Notes under the pieces: model-generated | Database searches by the model: none | What the model saw: the letters and a program-made list of their open reading frames with translations, nothing else | Told to the model about the DNA's origin: nothing | Program-made: the position numbers and the translations under genes | Assembly (NCBI RefSeq): GCF_028747805.1 | Contig: NZ_CP114887.1 | Coordinates: 3,142,001 to 3,206,000 of the forward strand | DNA: 64,000 bases | Direction of reading: 5' to 3' | Source of the DNA: Solibacillus daqui | GTDB lineage: Bacteria; Bacillota; Bacilli; Bacillales_A; Planococcaceae | Shown here: piece by piece, positions 27,841 through 34,880 of the stretch | How the letters are laid out: every line of letters starts with the position of its first letter | Position numbering within the stretch: position 1 is the stretch's first letter

Positions 27841-27866
27841 TCCCTCGTCTAGAGGGATTCACCTCC
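27841..27866 (-). promoter_or_regulatory. Hairpin between ribosome site and TTG start (long CNNM gene)
   Basis: Minus strand: GGAGGTGA (27866-27859), one base, TCCCTC-TAGAC-GAGGGA stem-loop (27857-27841), AGTAA, TTG. The perfect 6-pair stem loops out 17 bases and restores a 6-base effective spacing. A GTG inside the ribosome site also opens an 8-codon frame whose TAA touches the TTG. Confidence 0.7.
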
Positions 27867-28079
27867 AAAATTTTAGATAGTTACTACATATTCCCCTTTA
27901 CCAATACGATTCATTCTCTTAAAGTGCGAAAAATATGTAAAAAATTCATAAGCTCCTATAAAGTATTACGTGATACTTATTAAAAAGTTTCAATATTTAT
28001 AATAGATTACTAAAACTGAAACGTTACGGTTTTTTAGTGAGTATATAGTGTTGTTGCTTTCGATGCAAATCTGAGCATA

Positions 28080-28122
28080 AAAAAAGGAACTGTCCAAAAA
28101 GTTTTAACTTTTTGGACAGTTC
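28080..28122 (-). terminator. Strong terminator, part of a structured element
   Basis: Perfect 17-base arms GAACTGTCCAAAAAGTT / AACTTTTTGGACAGTTC with a 2-base loop; on the minus strand a T run follows. It ends the transcript of the lipoprotein gene. Confidence 0.85.
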
Positions 28123-28296
28123 AAATCTCGTGTAGTAATCATCCGCTTTAGGCGGTGCTTCTGCGGTGGTCAGAATAGGAACGAATGCTAAAATCGTCAC
28201 ATCGTGTGACAACGCATTCATGACCAGCTTCGTGCTGGCCTCCATCCTCGGCGCAAAGGGAAATGTCCTAGAAATACTTCTAGGACATTTCCCTTT
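28087..28296 (-). repeat. Structured intergenic element of about 210 bases with five hairpins
   Basis: Bounded by two long perfect stem-loops: 28087-28122 (17-base arms) and 28255-28296 (19-base arms, AAAGGGAAATGTCCTAGAA and its complement, loop ATAC). Between them lie CCGC-N5-GCGG (28143-28155), GTCACA-TCG-TGTGAC (28196-28210) and CCAGC-TTCGT-GCTGG (28224-28238). The inner part is more GC-rich than its surroundings. It follows a minus-strand gene directly. It could be a non-autonomous mobile repeat or a structured 3' UTR/ncRNA. A long minus-strand frame through it is probably not translated. Confidence 0.55.
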
Positions 28297-28306
28297 GATA
28301 CCAATA

Positions 28307-28777
28307 CTAATCCACTTCTGTTGAGGATTTAATAATATTTCCGTTATACAATTGAACTTTTTCATAATCCTTTTTATCCACTTGTAATACGAATGTATGA
28401 GGCACACCTTCTGAATCACAATTTTCGCCTTTGGTATCAAGTAGTTGAACCGCTAAATAATTGTTATAGTCATAGGCGCCGTCTACCGCAATACCACAGC
28501 TATCTGAATATGTGACAATAAAAATAGCCATATATTTTTCAGTATCAATATCAAAGCCCTGTACATTAAAACGCGCCTTTAATTCCTCTAACTGTCCTGC
28601 CGTTTCTGCATAAGCTATATGTGGTACAAGCGATTCATAAACCGATGCAATTTTTTCTTCATATTTTACAATTTCAAATGGTACAGATTGATTTTCAGTA
28701 AACAACGGACCTCTGTCCTCTTTACCACCACAACCTGCTAATAATAACATCGCTAGTAATAATACATACTTTTTCAT
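28307..28777 (-). CDS. Small lipoprotein of unknown function
   Basis: 156 residues. Signal peptide with lipobox LLLAGC, lipidated Cys at 16 followed by GGKED. The mature part is a mixed alpha/beta domain (FEIVKYEEKIASVYESLVPHIAYAET, then KYMAIFIVTYSDSCGIAVDGAYDYNN), with two cysteines that could form a disulfide. Exposed on the outer face of the membrane. The C-terminal half vaguely recalls PrcB-type domains but I do not claim it. Monocistronic, followed directly by the structured repeat. Confidence 0.75.
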   Translation of the reverse strand: MKKYVLLLAMLLLAGCGGKEDRGPLFTENQSVPFEIVKYEEKIASVYESLVPHIAYAETAGQLEELKARFNVQGFDIDTEKYMAIFIVTYSDSCGIAVDGAYDYNNYLAVQLLDTKGENCDSEGVPHTFVLQVDKKDYEKVQLYNGNIIKSSTEVD

Positions 28778-29089
28778 ATAAATATTCCCTTCTGTTTGCT
28801 AACTCTATCCTCTGTGATTTTAGTCAATTTCCAATCGTTTATCAAATTTCTACTTATACATATTAAAATTTCCCTTTTCACTTAGCCACAAAGTCGAACA
28901 TCTTAACAAAATGGATTGTAATTAATGCGCCTCTATACATATCTGACCTTATGAAGATTGTGTTAGACTTGGGAATTACAAGGCTATCCTTCGAGCGTTA
29001 GAATATTAAGAAAATTTTATATTTTTAAATACTTTTTTGAGATTTTTTGGTATTATATTTTTATTCAAATGACAGAGAGGTTAATATGG
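28778..29089. other. Divergent intergenic region, 312 bases
   Basis: AT-rich promoter region between the lipoprotein gene and a divergent unknown gene. No hairpin, repeat or small ORF with a ribosome site was seen apart from the two flanking starts. Confidence 0.4.
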
Positions 29090-29665
29090 ATGCCTTTAAA
29101 TTATAGTAGTTATCAAGAAATCGATCCGTTTTATATGACTTTATTTGATCGTCTTTGGGAGCAATATTCTCCGGAGTTACCCCCACTTCCTACCGATATT
29201 CAAAATGAAAACAATACAAAAGCCGCGGTGTTCAATATATGGGTTAACTACTATCAGGTAAAAGAATACTTATTCATTAAATTTGAGAAAAATTTTTTAC
29301 ATGCATATGATGAACATTTTGCAAACCGCTTGAAAATTTCCACGCCAGACCAATTACAAACAATATTACAATCTTATCGCACCAAACACCATCATGCATT
29401 TTTATATTGCTATTTTCTAGTTTTACATGCATTTAATGAATTGACCATTTTTGTAAATCAACACGAAGAAATCAACCCTCCAATGCTGAAGAAATATAAT
29501 TACTATTATTTAACCGATACAGATTATGAACCACACGACGAGGTATTTCGAATTATGAAGATTCTAACTTTCGAATTTCTACAAGTACATTTAACTGTAC
29601 AAAAATGCGAAAGAATGCATTTTTTTGCTTACAACGATATACAACCGTATTTAAAAGGATGTTAG
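29090..29665 (+). CDS. Uncharacterised 191-residue protein
   Basis: The ATG at 29090 is preferred because AGAGAGG lies 9 bases upstream; an ATG seven codons earlier has no site. Soluble, rich in aromatic residues and His (SYRTKHHHAFLYCYFLVLHAFNELTIFVNQHEE), mostly helical. No motif I recognise. It stands alone between AT-rich spacers. Confidence 0.6.
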   Translation: MPLNYSSYQEIDPFYMTLFDRLWEQYSPELPPLPTDIQNENNTKAAVFNIWVNYYQVKEYLFIKFEKNFLHAYDEHFANRLKISTPDQLQTILQSYRTKHHHAFLYCYFLVLHAFNELTIFVNQHEEINPPMLKKYNYYYLTDTDYEPHDEVFRIMKILTFEFLQVHLTVQKCERMHFFAYNDIQPYLKGC

Positions 29666-29779
29666 TAGGTTCTATTGCCTAATAGCAACTTTTTTATTGT
29701 AGAACTGTATAAATTACTTAATCATTAATAAGTTCCACTCTATCCCCAATTTCTTTTATGTTTAAAAAAGAAAAAAACA

Positions 29780-29805
29780 GCGAACACCCAATTTCGGGTG
29801 TTCGC
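29780..29805 (-). terminator. Terminator of hydrolase gene
   Basis: GCGAACACCC and GGGTGTTCGC are perfect arms around AATTTC; the minus strand continues TGTTTTTTTC. Confidence 0.9.
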
Positions 29806-29813
29806 ATTATTCA

Positions 29814-30389
29814 TTATTTCAATACTTTTCGTAAGTAATCAATTTCTATGTCTCTCACTTCATGCCCACTATCAACGAGTTTAAACGTTGTATTTGGGAA
29901 ATGTTGTTCAAGTTGCTTACTTAATTTCATCGTATCTCCTGGAATCGCCAGTGTATCCATTGAACCAGCAGTGATATAAATTTGAACATTGCTTCCACCT
30001 TCAAACGTATAACCTAAATTAGCTGGATGCATTAGCACGATACAATCAGCAATTTCTGGCGCCTTTTCTAGAATACCTAAAATAAAGTTTGCCCCATTCG
30101 AATAGCCTAAAAATGTTATCTTCTCTGTATTCGTTGGTTTAATATGGTGCCAAGTCGTAAGGAATTCTTCAACACGCTCATTGAAATCAGTGCGTATGAG
30201 CTTTCCATTCTCTAAAGGGGAAAAAAAGCGTCTGCTTTCTCTTGAACCGACATTACCAATTAATGATAAGATATTAGCATTTGGCTCAATATCCCCTGCG
30301 ATTTGTAATAGGCTAAATTCGTTGCCTCCCGTTCCATGAAAAAGTACAATCCATTCATTTAACGGACCATCTATGCTAAAATAATCCAC
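29814..30389 (-). CDS. Alpha/beta hydrolase, MhqD-like carboxylesterase
   Basis: 191 residues from GTG 30389, preceded by GGGAGAGA. The frame stays open 32 codons further, but those would overlap the divergent dioxygenase gene. Catalytic triad: Ser97 in GYSNGA, Asp145 in AGSMDTL, His176 in SGHEV; oxyanion region LFHGTGGNE. Size and sequence resemble Bacillus MhqD, which acts with ring-cleavage dioxygenases MhqE/MhqA in resistance to quinones and catechols. The divergent neighbour is exactly such a dioxygenase, 42 bases away start to start, which strengthens the assignment. Substrate unproven. Confidence 0.8.
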   Translation of the reverse strand: MDYFSIDGPLNEWIVLFHGTGGNEFSLLQIAGDIEPNANILSLIGNVGSRESRRFFSPLENGKLIRTDFNERVEEFLTTWHHIKPTNTEKITFLGYSNGANFILGILEKAPEIADCIVLMHPANLGYTFEGGSNVQIYITAGSMDTLAIPGDTMKLSKQLEQHFPNTTFKLVDSGHEVRDIEIDYLRKVLK

Positions 30390-30431
30390 AATTACATCTC
30401 TCCCTATATTATTTTTAAGGATGTGCGACAA

Positions 30432-31379
30432 TTGACAAGTCCAATTATTCACCACGTTTCTGTCATTAACCGCGACAGTAAACAATCATTTGAGTTTTAT
30501 CATAAATTACTTGGCATGGATTTTCTATTAAAAACTGTCAATCAAGACGATATGGAAATGTATCATTTGTTTTTCGGTGATACAACAGGGCGCCCTGGTA
30601 CCGAATTTAGCGTATTTGAAATGAAAAATGGTCCGCAAAAAACTTATGGTACCAACGCATTAGAGCGTACAATTTTTGCGGTGCCAAGTGAAGAATCATT
30701 AATATTTTGGGAAGCTCGCCTAAATACGCACGGCGTGTTTAACTGCGAAATCGAAGAATATAATGGTAGCAAAATTTTACGTTTTGAAGATCATGACGGT
30801 GTGCTACTCGGACTTACCCCTGTCACGATGCGTGAAGATGAGCAATACTATCCCTATATAACTGCGGATATCCCAGTAGAGCATGCTATTTTTGGTATTC
30901 ATTCGGTGCATTGCAGAGTGCGTTTTGCCAAGGCGACAGCCGTATCATTCGAAGAAATATTCGGCTTAAAACAAATTACAACGTTTGAAGAAAATGGCTA
31001 TCACGTTACAGTGTTAGGCACAGATAATGTACTATTCGAACAACAGTTGCATTTGTATGAGGACCGTACTCGAAACTTAGAGCAAATGGGCATCGGTGCA
31101 ATTCAACATATTGCACTCAATGCAAAAGATAATCATACTTTATTGGAAATTGAAGAATCAATTTTAGAAAAAAACTTTCACTATTCGGGTATTAAAAATC
31201 GTGAATTCTTTCAATCGCTTTATTACCGCGAACCAAATAATTTATTAATCGAAGTAGCAACAGAACAAACAAATTTCAAAAAGGCTGTAATGAAAACGGA
31301 TCAATTAGATGATATCGAACTATACTTACCACCATTTTTAGAACAGCGCCGTAGTTTTATTGAAAGCACAATTCGTTAA
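30432..31379 (+). CDS. VOC-family ring-cleaving dioxygenase (MhqA/MhqE-like)
   Basis: 315 residues from TTG 30432. AAGGATGTG ends 6 bases before it, and the earlier in-frame GTG lies inside that site. Two vicinal-oxygen-chelate modules: residues about 4-130 (IIHHVSVINRDSKQSFEFYHKLLGMDFLLKTVNQDD) and about 150-300 (FGIHSVHCRVRFAKA, AIQHIALNAKD). His and Glu ligands for a metal are present. Bacillus MhqA, MhqE and MhqO have the same layout and detoxify hydroquinones and catechols. Paired divergently with the hydrolase. Terminator shared with the convergent fic gene. Confidence 0.85.
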   Translation: MTSPIIHHVSVINRDSKQSFEFYHKLLGMDFLLKTVNQDDMEMYHLFFGDTTGRPGTEFSVFEMKNGPQKTYGTNALERTIFAVPSEESLIFWEARLNTHGVFNCEIEEYNGSKILRFEDHDGVLLGLTPVTMREDEQYYPYITADIPVEHAIFGIHSVHCRVRFAKATAVSFEEIFGLKQITTFEENGYHVTVLGTDNVLFEQQLHLYEDRTRNLEQMGIGAIQHIALNAKDNHTLLEIEESILEKNFHYSGIKNREFFQSLYYREPNNLLIEVATEQTNFKKAVMKTDQLDDIELYLPPFLEQRRSFIESTIR

Positions 31380-31386
31380 CGACTAA

Positions 31387-31427
31387 GAAAAAGGAGATTC
31401 CCTAAAATCGCGGGAAATCTCCTTTTT
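31387..31427. terminator. Bidirectional terminator overlapping fic 3' end
   Basis: AAAAGGAGATTCCC pairs with GGGAAATCTCCTTTT (one bulge) and a T run follows. The last codons of the convergent fic gene are inside the stem. Confidence 0.85.
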
Positions 31428-31992
31428 GTAATGTATGCAAAAAAATGTTCTGTAGCTTATTCGTATCAAGTACCGCATCAATCATCGCCTGCATATAACC
31501 GTCACGCTCTAATTTCACAAAATCCCAATTATAGCCCTTACTTTTCGCATACGCATGAATGAATAAGCGAATTGCGCGGCCATTTCCTTCACGAAACGGG
31601 TGAATGATGTTAAGCTCTGATTTGTAATATGCCAGACGTTGAGCTGCTATTTCGACAGTGGGCCAATCCCCTTCTTGCTCCAGCTCCGTGAAAAGTTTCT
31701 CACACATTGATAATATATATTGCATTTGGCAAAATCGCGTATCCCCTTTTATGAGTTGAACTTTACGAATTTCACCAGCAAATTGATAAATATCTTGAAA
31801 TAAATAATGGTGCAGCGTCATCAGTGACGCTAAGTTAAAACTATCAATCGTATATTTACCGCACTCAATTTCTAAGCTACGCACGGTAAATGCAAATTGC
31901 TCGGCAAGTTCTAAATCATCGTAATTATCAATGCCCAGTAAATTTTGCTCGAGTAAATACGACTCATCTTCACCAAAATTATACTTTTTCAC
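31402..31992 (-). CDS. Fic-domain AMP-transferase (toxin of a Fic toxin-antitoxin pair)
   Basis: 196 residues, GTG start. The active-site motif HPFREGNGR (131-139) is complete, with catalytic His131 and the anion-binding glycines. Fic enzymes transfer AMP from ATP to hydroxyl groups of proteins; bacterial FicT toxins modify gyrase and topoisomerase IV. Here a 57-residue ORF precedes and overlaps it by 14 bases, as in FicA-FicT modules. No N-terminal or C-terminal inhibitory helix is evident in the Fic protein itself, which fits control by the small partner. Target not deducible. Confidence 0.9.
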   Translation of the reverse strand: MKKYNFGEDESYLLEQNLLGIDNYDDLELAEQFAFTVRSLEIECGKYTIDSFNLASLMTLHHYLFQDIYQFAGEIRKVQLIKGDTRFCQMQYILSMCEKLFTELEQEGDWPTVEIAAQRLAYYKSELNIIHPFREGNGRAIRLFIHAYAKSKGYNWDFVKLERDGYMQAMIDAVLDTNKLQNIFLHTLQKGDFPRF

Positions 31993-32152
31993 TATTCACC
32001 ACTTCTTTAATCATTTCTGCTGTTAGTGATTTTCCTTCGTTAACAATTTCAATTGCTTGCAATGCGACTTCTTTATTGATTGGAAAATTTTCAAGCGTTA
32101 AGTTTTTTTCTACGCGCTTATAGGCGTCGCATTCCAAATGAATTTTAGACAA
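31979..32152 (-). CDS. Small antitoxin-like partner of Fic (VbhA/FicA-type, tentative)
   Basis: 57 residues from a TTG with GGAGGGG upstream. The sequence opens MSKIHLECDAYKRVEKNLTL and its second half reads ALQAIEIVNEGKSLTAEMIKEV. The EG within NEGKSLTAE matches the glutamate-glycine of the class I inhibitory motif (S/T)xxxE(G/N), but the S/T position is Glu here. The surrounding pattern (EG, then a polar-T-x-E helix start) is like VbhA-type antitoxins. Overlap with fic implies coupled translation, antitoxin first. Confidence 0.7.
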   Translation of the reverse strand: MSKIHLECDAYKRVEKNLTLENFPINKEVALQAIEIVNEGKSLTAEMIKEVVNSEKV

Positions 32153-32424
32153 AAGAACCCCTCCACAAACTTGCTTTATCTTTTAATTATAAAGCTTTTT
32201 TACTGTGAAGTAAATTTTGATACAGCCTATAATCAAGCTCGAATGGTTGTGCTGCTTTGGGTTTGAAGTTTACTAGCTATAGAAATCGTATGAAAAAATC
32301 CTTCCGTCGTTTCACTGCACTTATCAAATTTTTATGCTCATTTCATTAAATTTGTTACTAATCTAGAAACTTTTAAGACGTTAATACGTATAACAATAAA
32401 ACAAGTAAAAAAGGGGTTATTATT

Positions 32425-32592
32425 ATGCTAAAAAAGATTCTTCAAAACCTTCTTGGGTCAAATAAAGGCTACCGCCACTATTCTTCTTCAAGTAGCCGTC
32501 GTCGCTATTCACATAAAGATAACTATCGCGGTCATCATTATTACAAACGTAAAAAACGTAGCTCACGTAGTTTCTTTAGTAGCTGGTCATGA
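32425..32592 (+). CDS. Basic Ser/Arg/Tyr-rich peptide coupled to Ser/Thr kinase
   Basis: 55 residues, AAGGGG site 8 bases before the ATG. After a short amphipathic start (MLKKILQNLLG) the chain is low-complexity: runs such as SSSSRRRYSH and KRKKRSSRSFFSSWS, with about a quarter Ser and a similar share of Lys/Arg. Its TGA overlaps the ATG of the kinase gene (ATGA), so the two are tightly coupled. A plausible reading is a kinase substrate or adaptor, possibly nucleic-acid binding. That is inference only; no family recognised. Confidence 0.75.
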   Translation: MLKKILQNLLGSNKGYRHYSSSSSRRRYSHKDNYRGHHYYKRKKRSSRSFFSSWS

Positions 32593-33374
32593 TTTTTTAT
32601 TTTCTAGAAAATAAGTATCGAAAGCGTACAGAGCATTATATTCAACAATACACAGATTATGAGCTTATCACTATACTAGGCGAGGGATCGTACGGCGTTG
32701 CGTATTTATTACAACATCGTAAGTCAAAAGAGCAGGTCGTGTTAAAACGTCTAAAAGCTAATCAATTAAAACCTACATCCAAGCAACGATTTATTCAAGA
32801 AATGGCCCTGTTGCAAGAGCTCCAGCATCTGCCCGTTCCGAAATTCATTGCGAGTGGATTTATTGGAGATGCACCCTATTATTTAATGAGCTTTGTCGAC
32901 GGCTATACATTTGAAAAGGCAATTTTCGAACAGCAACAAACCTATTCCATCGATGACACGATTTCAATAACAAAAGATCTTTTGTATTTTGTACAACAAC
33001 TACACGAAAAAAACATTGTCCACCGTGATCTCCGCATTCCCAATGTTCTTGTAGCTGACGATGGATTACACATCATTGATTTTGGCTTAGCGACAAACAT
33101 CGATGCATATTTCAATTTGCACGGCGAAAAAAACCCAAAAAAAGCTCCACATCCATTGAGCGATTTATATGCGGTTGGACACTTTATGTTGTTTTTATTG
33201 TATTCAATCTATGAACCACAAGCTAAAAAAAGTACAACTTGGCAGCAAGAGCTCCAGCTTCCCGTCGCGCTTCAACATTATATTGAGCGCTTATTGACTA
33301 TCAAAACGCCATTTCAAAATGCCTCAGAAGCGCTACAGGCACTCCAACAATTAAGGGTCTATTCGGAACATTGA
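32589..33374 (+). CDS. Hanks-type serine/threonine protein kinase, soluble
   Basis: 261 residues with all catalytic motifs: glycine loop GEGSYGVAY (31-39), Lys53 in VVLKRL, Glu71, HRDLRIPN (145-152, catalytic Asp147, Asn152) and DFG (164-166). No membrane helix, PASTA or other sensory domain, so it resembles the small cytoplasmic kinases YbdM/YrzF of Bacillus rather than PrkC. The activation segment (HGEKNPKKAPHP) is short and lysine-rich and has no clear APE. It is translated by coupling from the Ser/Arg-rich peptide. Target unknown. Confidence 0.9.
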   Translation: MIFYFLENKYRKRTEHYIQQYTDYELITILGEGSYGVAYLLQHRKSKEQVVLKRLKANQLKPTSKQRFIQEMALLQELQHLPVPKFIASGFIGDAPYYLMSFVDGYTFEKAIFEQQQTYSIDDTISITKDLLYFVQQLHEKNIVHRDLRIPNVLVADDGLHIIDFGLATNIDAYFNLHGEKNPKKAPHPLSDLYAVGHFMLFLLYSIYEPQAKKSTTWQQELQLPVALQHYIERLLTIKTPFQNASEALQALQQLRVYSEH

Positions 33375-33472
33375 TTTCCAGATAGACCTTTTCTTCTAAA
33401 CTTCCTAATACACCAAAAATCAACCTTAAATTTAAGACTATAAAGAAAATTTAAATAAATAATTTTATTATA

Positions 33473-33501
33473 TTGACAGTCATTTTTATCCGTGATATAT
33501 T
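33473..33501 (+). promoter_or_regulatory. Sigma-A promoter of the yceI-like gene
   Basis: TTGACA (33473-33478), 17 bases, TATATT (33496-33501): near consensus. The start site would fall inside the first operator-like palindrome, consistent with strong but repressible expression. Confidence 0.85.
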
Positions 33502-33519
33502 TATTACGAATTCAAGATA
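33502..33519. promoter_or_regulatory. MhqR-like operator 1 (degenerate)
   Basis: TATTACGAATTCAAGATA lies directly after the -10 box. It matches the remembered MhqR consensus tATCTcgAAtTCgAGATa in most positions, with the left half weaker. Confidence 0.5.
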
Positions 33520-33581
33520 AATGAATTCAAATTAATAATAGAAATTCTTCCCAATCAAAACGGGAATTTTATTTTAACTAA

Positions 33582-33599
33582 TATCTCAAATTCGAGATA
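33582..33599. promoter_or_regulatory. MhqR-like operator 2 (near-consensus)
   Basis: TATCTCAAATTCGAGATA is a palindrome with one mismatch pair and fits the MhqR consensus at all but one base. It sits 80 bases downstream of operator 1, just before the ribosome site of the yceI-like gene. Confidence 0.65.
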
Positions 33600-33619
33600 A
33601 TTTCAGGAGGAAAATGAAC

Positions 33620-34147
33620 ATGACAAACTGGACAATCGATCAATCACACTCAACGGTAGGCTTTGAAGTAAAACACATGATGGTATCAAAAGTGAAAGGC
33701 CAATTCGACAGTTATACTGCAAATCTTGACGTAGCCAATCCAGCGGACTTATCCGATGCAACAATTAACTTTACACTTGACGTTGCAAGCATCAACACAA
33801 AAAGCTCAGACCGCGACAACCACTTAAAATCAGCAGATTTCTTTGATGCAGACGCTTTCCCAAGCATGACGTTCACTTCTACAAATGTTAAAAAAGATGG
33901 TACTGACTTCAAAGTAACAGGCGATTTAACAATTAAAGACATTACTAAGCCAGTAACATTCGATGTTGAATTTGGTGGCAAAGGTACAAATCCATGGGGT
34001 GTAGAAGTATACGGCTTCGAGGCTTCGGCAAAAATCAACCGTGAAGATTTCGGCTTAACTTGGAACCAAGCACTTGAAACAGGCGGTGTACTAGTAGGAA
34101 AAGATATTAAAATTAATGTGGAATTAGAAGTAAACCCAGCACAGTAA
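33620..34147 (+). CDS. YceI-family lipocalin-like protein, cytoplasmic
   Basis: 175 residues from ATG 33620 (AGGAGG 9 bases upstream; an ATG two codons earlier is too close). Begins WTIDQSHSTVGFEVKHMMVSKVKGQFDSY and has the family pattern DRDNHLKSADFFDADAFPSMTF and VTGDLTIKDITKPVTF. YceI proteins form an extended lipocalin-like barrel binding polyisoprenoid or similar amphiphiles. No signal peptide, as usual in Firmicutes. The promoter with paired MhqR-like operators suggests induction by quinone-like electrophiles, and a quinone or isoprenoid ligand would fit. Confidence 0.92.
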   Translation: MTNWTIDQSHSTVGFEVKHMMVSKVKGQFDSYTANLDVANPADLSDATINFTLDVASINTKSSDRDNHLKSADFFDADAFPSMTFTSTNVKKDGTDFKVTGDLTIKDITKPVTFDVEFGGKGTNPWGVEVYGFEASAKINREDFGLTWNQALETGGVLVGKDIKINVELEVNPAQ

Positions 34148-34201
34148 TTATTCCATATGCTCTGCAAATCAATGTTATGATTGGAAAAACAATTCACGCC
34201 G

Positions 34202-34240
34202 AAAAAGCATCTCCACCGAAATTTTACGGAGATGCTTTTT
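34202..34240. terminator. Bidirectional terminator
   Basis: AAAAAGCATCTCC pairs perfectly with GGAGATGCTTTTT between the convergent yceI-like and yxjI-like genes. Confidence 0.9.
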
Positions 34241-34242
34241 TC

Positions 34243-34734
34243 TTATACACTTGCCGCCGCTGTATTTTGGTCAGCTTTTACACAATCAATCGCTACAACT
34301 AATGCAATAACAATCATTTCCCATGCCTCATCTAATACTTGAATTTGATATGTGTCGCCCCATGTCATCCATTCTTTTGATACGCGGCCAATCACTTGAC
34401 CATCCTTCACAACATCAAAATCCATATCCCATAAGTTTCCATCCACTTCAATTCCAGCACCATCGACCAAATATTTCGCCTTAAAAAATGTAAATTCCTT
34501 TTTAATTGTAAATATCTGACGTCCCTCTACTTCTACATAAAACGTTGGCAACCAACTAAAAGTCTTTTTCGTTATCAGTGCCTTTTCATTGTGCTGTAAG
34601 TCACTAATCGTAAACGTTTTCGGAATTTGTAGAAAACTACCTTCGATTTTATACACCTCTTGCTGTAAATCATCAAACACATTAAAACGTCCGCGCATGC
34701 TCATGATTTTTTGCTTTAAATAAAATGATTTCAT
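34243..34734 (-). CDS. LURP-one-related / YxjI-family protein
   Basis: 163 residues from ATG 34734 (AAAGGAGCGGAG upstream; the longer frame lacks a site). It opens MKSFYLKQKIMSMRGRFNVF and contains YKIEGSFLQIPKTFTISD and VDGNLWDMDFDVVKDGQVIGRVSKEWMTWGDTYQIQV, the tubby/scramblase-like barrel pattern of YxjI (162 residues in Bacillus). Function unknown; related barrels bind membrane lipids. Ends with a hydrophobic helix and a short polar tail. Confidence 0.85.
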   Translation of the reverse strand: MKSFYLKQKIMSMRGRFNVFDDLQQEVYKIEGSFLQIPKTFTISDLQHNEKALITKKTFSWLPTFYVEVEGRQIFTIKKEFTFFKAKYLVDGAGIEVDGNLWDMDFDVVKDGQVIGRVSKEWMTWGDTYQIQVLDEAWEMIVIALVVAIDCVKADQNTAAASV

Positions 34735-34828
34735 CGATCTCCGCTCCTTTTCGAAAGGCTTTTTCTGTAATACGAAATTGAAGTAGGAAAGATTCAAATA
34801 AATAATGTCTCATGCATAAAGTAAGGAC

Positions 34829-34875
34829 AAAAAAAAAGCCGCTATATGCTTACAATCTAAAACAAACAGCGGTTT
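34829..34875 (-). terminator. Terminator downstream of the 31-residue ORF
   Basis: Minus strand: AAACCGCT, 24-base loop, AGCGGCT, then nine T. It shows that something is transcribed leftward from within 34880-35150. Confidence 0.65.
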
Positions 34876-34880
34876 GCTTG

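Noticed and set aside
27836-28023. M-box Mg2+ riboswitch before the CNNM genes
   Set aside because: The leader is too short and lacks the M-box core; only the small start-site hairpin is present.
28024-28440. Minus-strand 138-codon frame through the structured element
   Set aside because: It runs through the long perfect hairpins and overlaps the lipoprotein gene in another frame; no ribosome site. Treated as a by-product of the repeat.
31890-32123. Plus-strand frame opposite the Fic antitoxin
   Set aside because: The minus-strand pair has good ribosome sites, overlap and motifs; the plus-strand frame has none.
33712-34197. Minus-strand 161-codon frame opposite the yceI-like gene
   Set aside because: Crosses the well-supported yceI-like gene and its terminator; no start signal.
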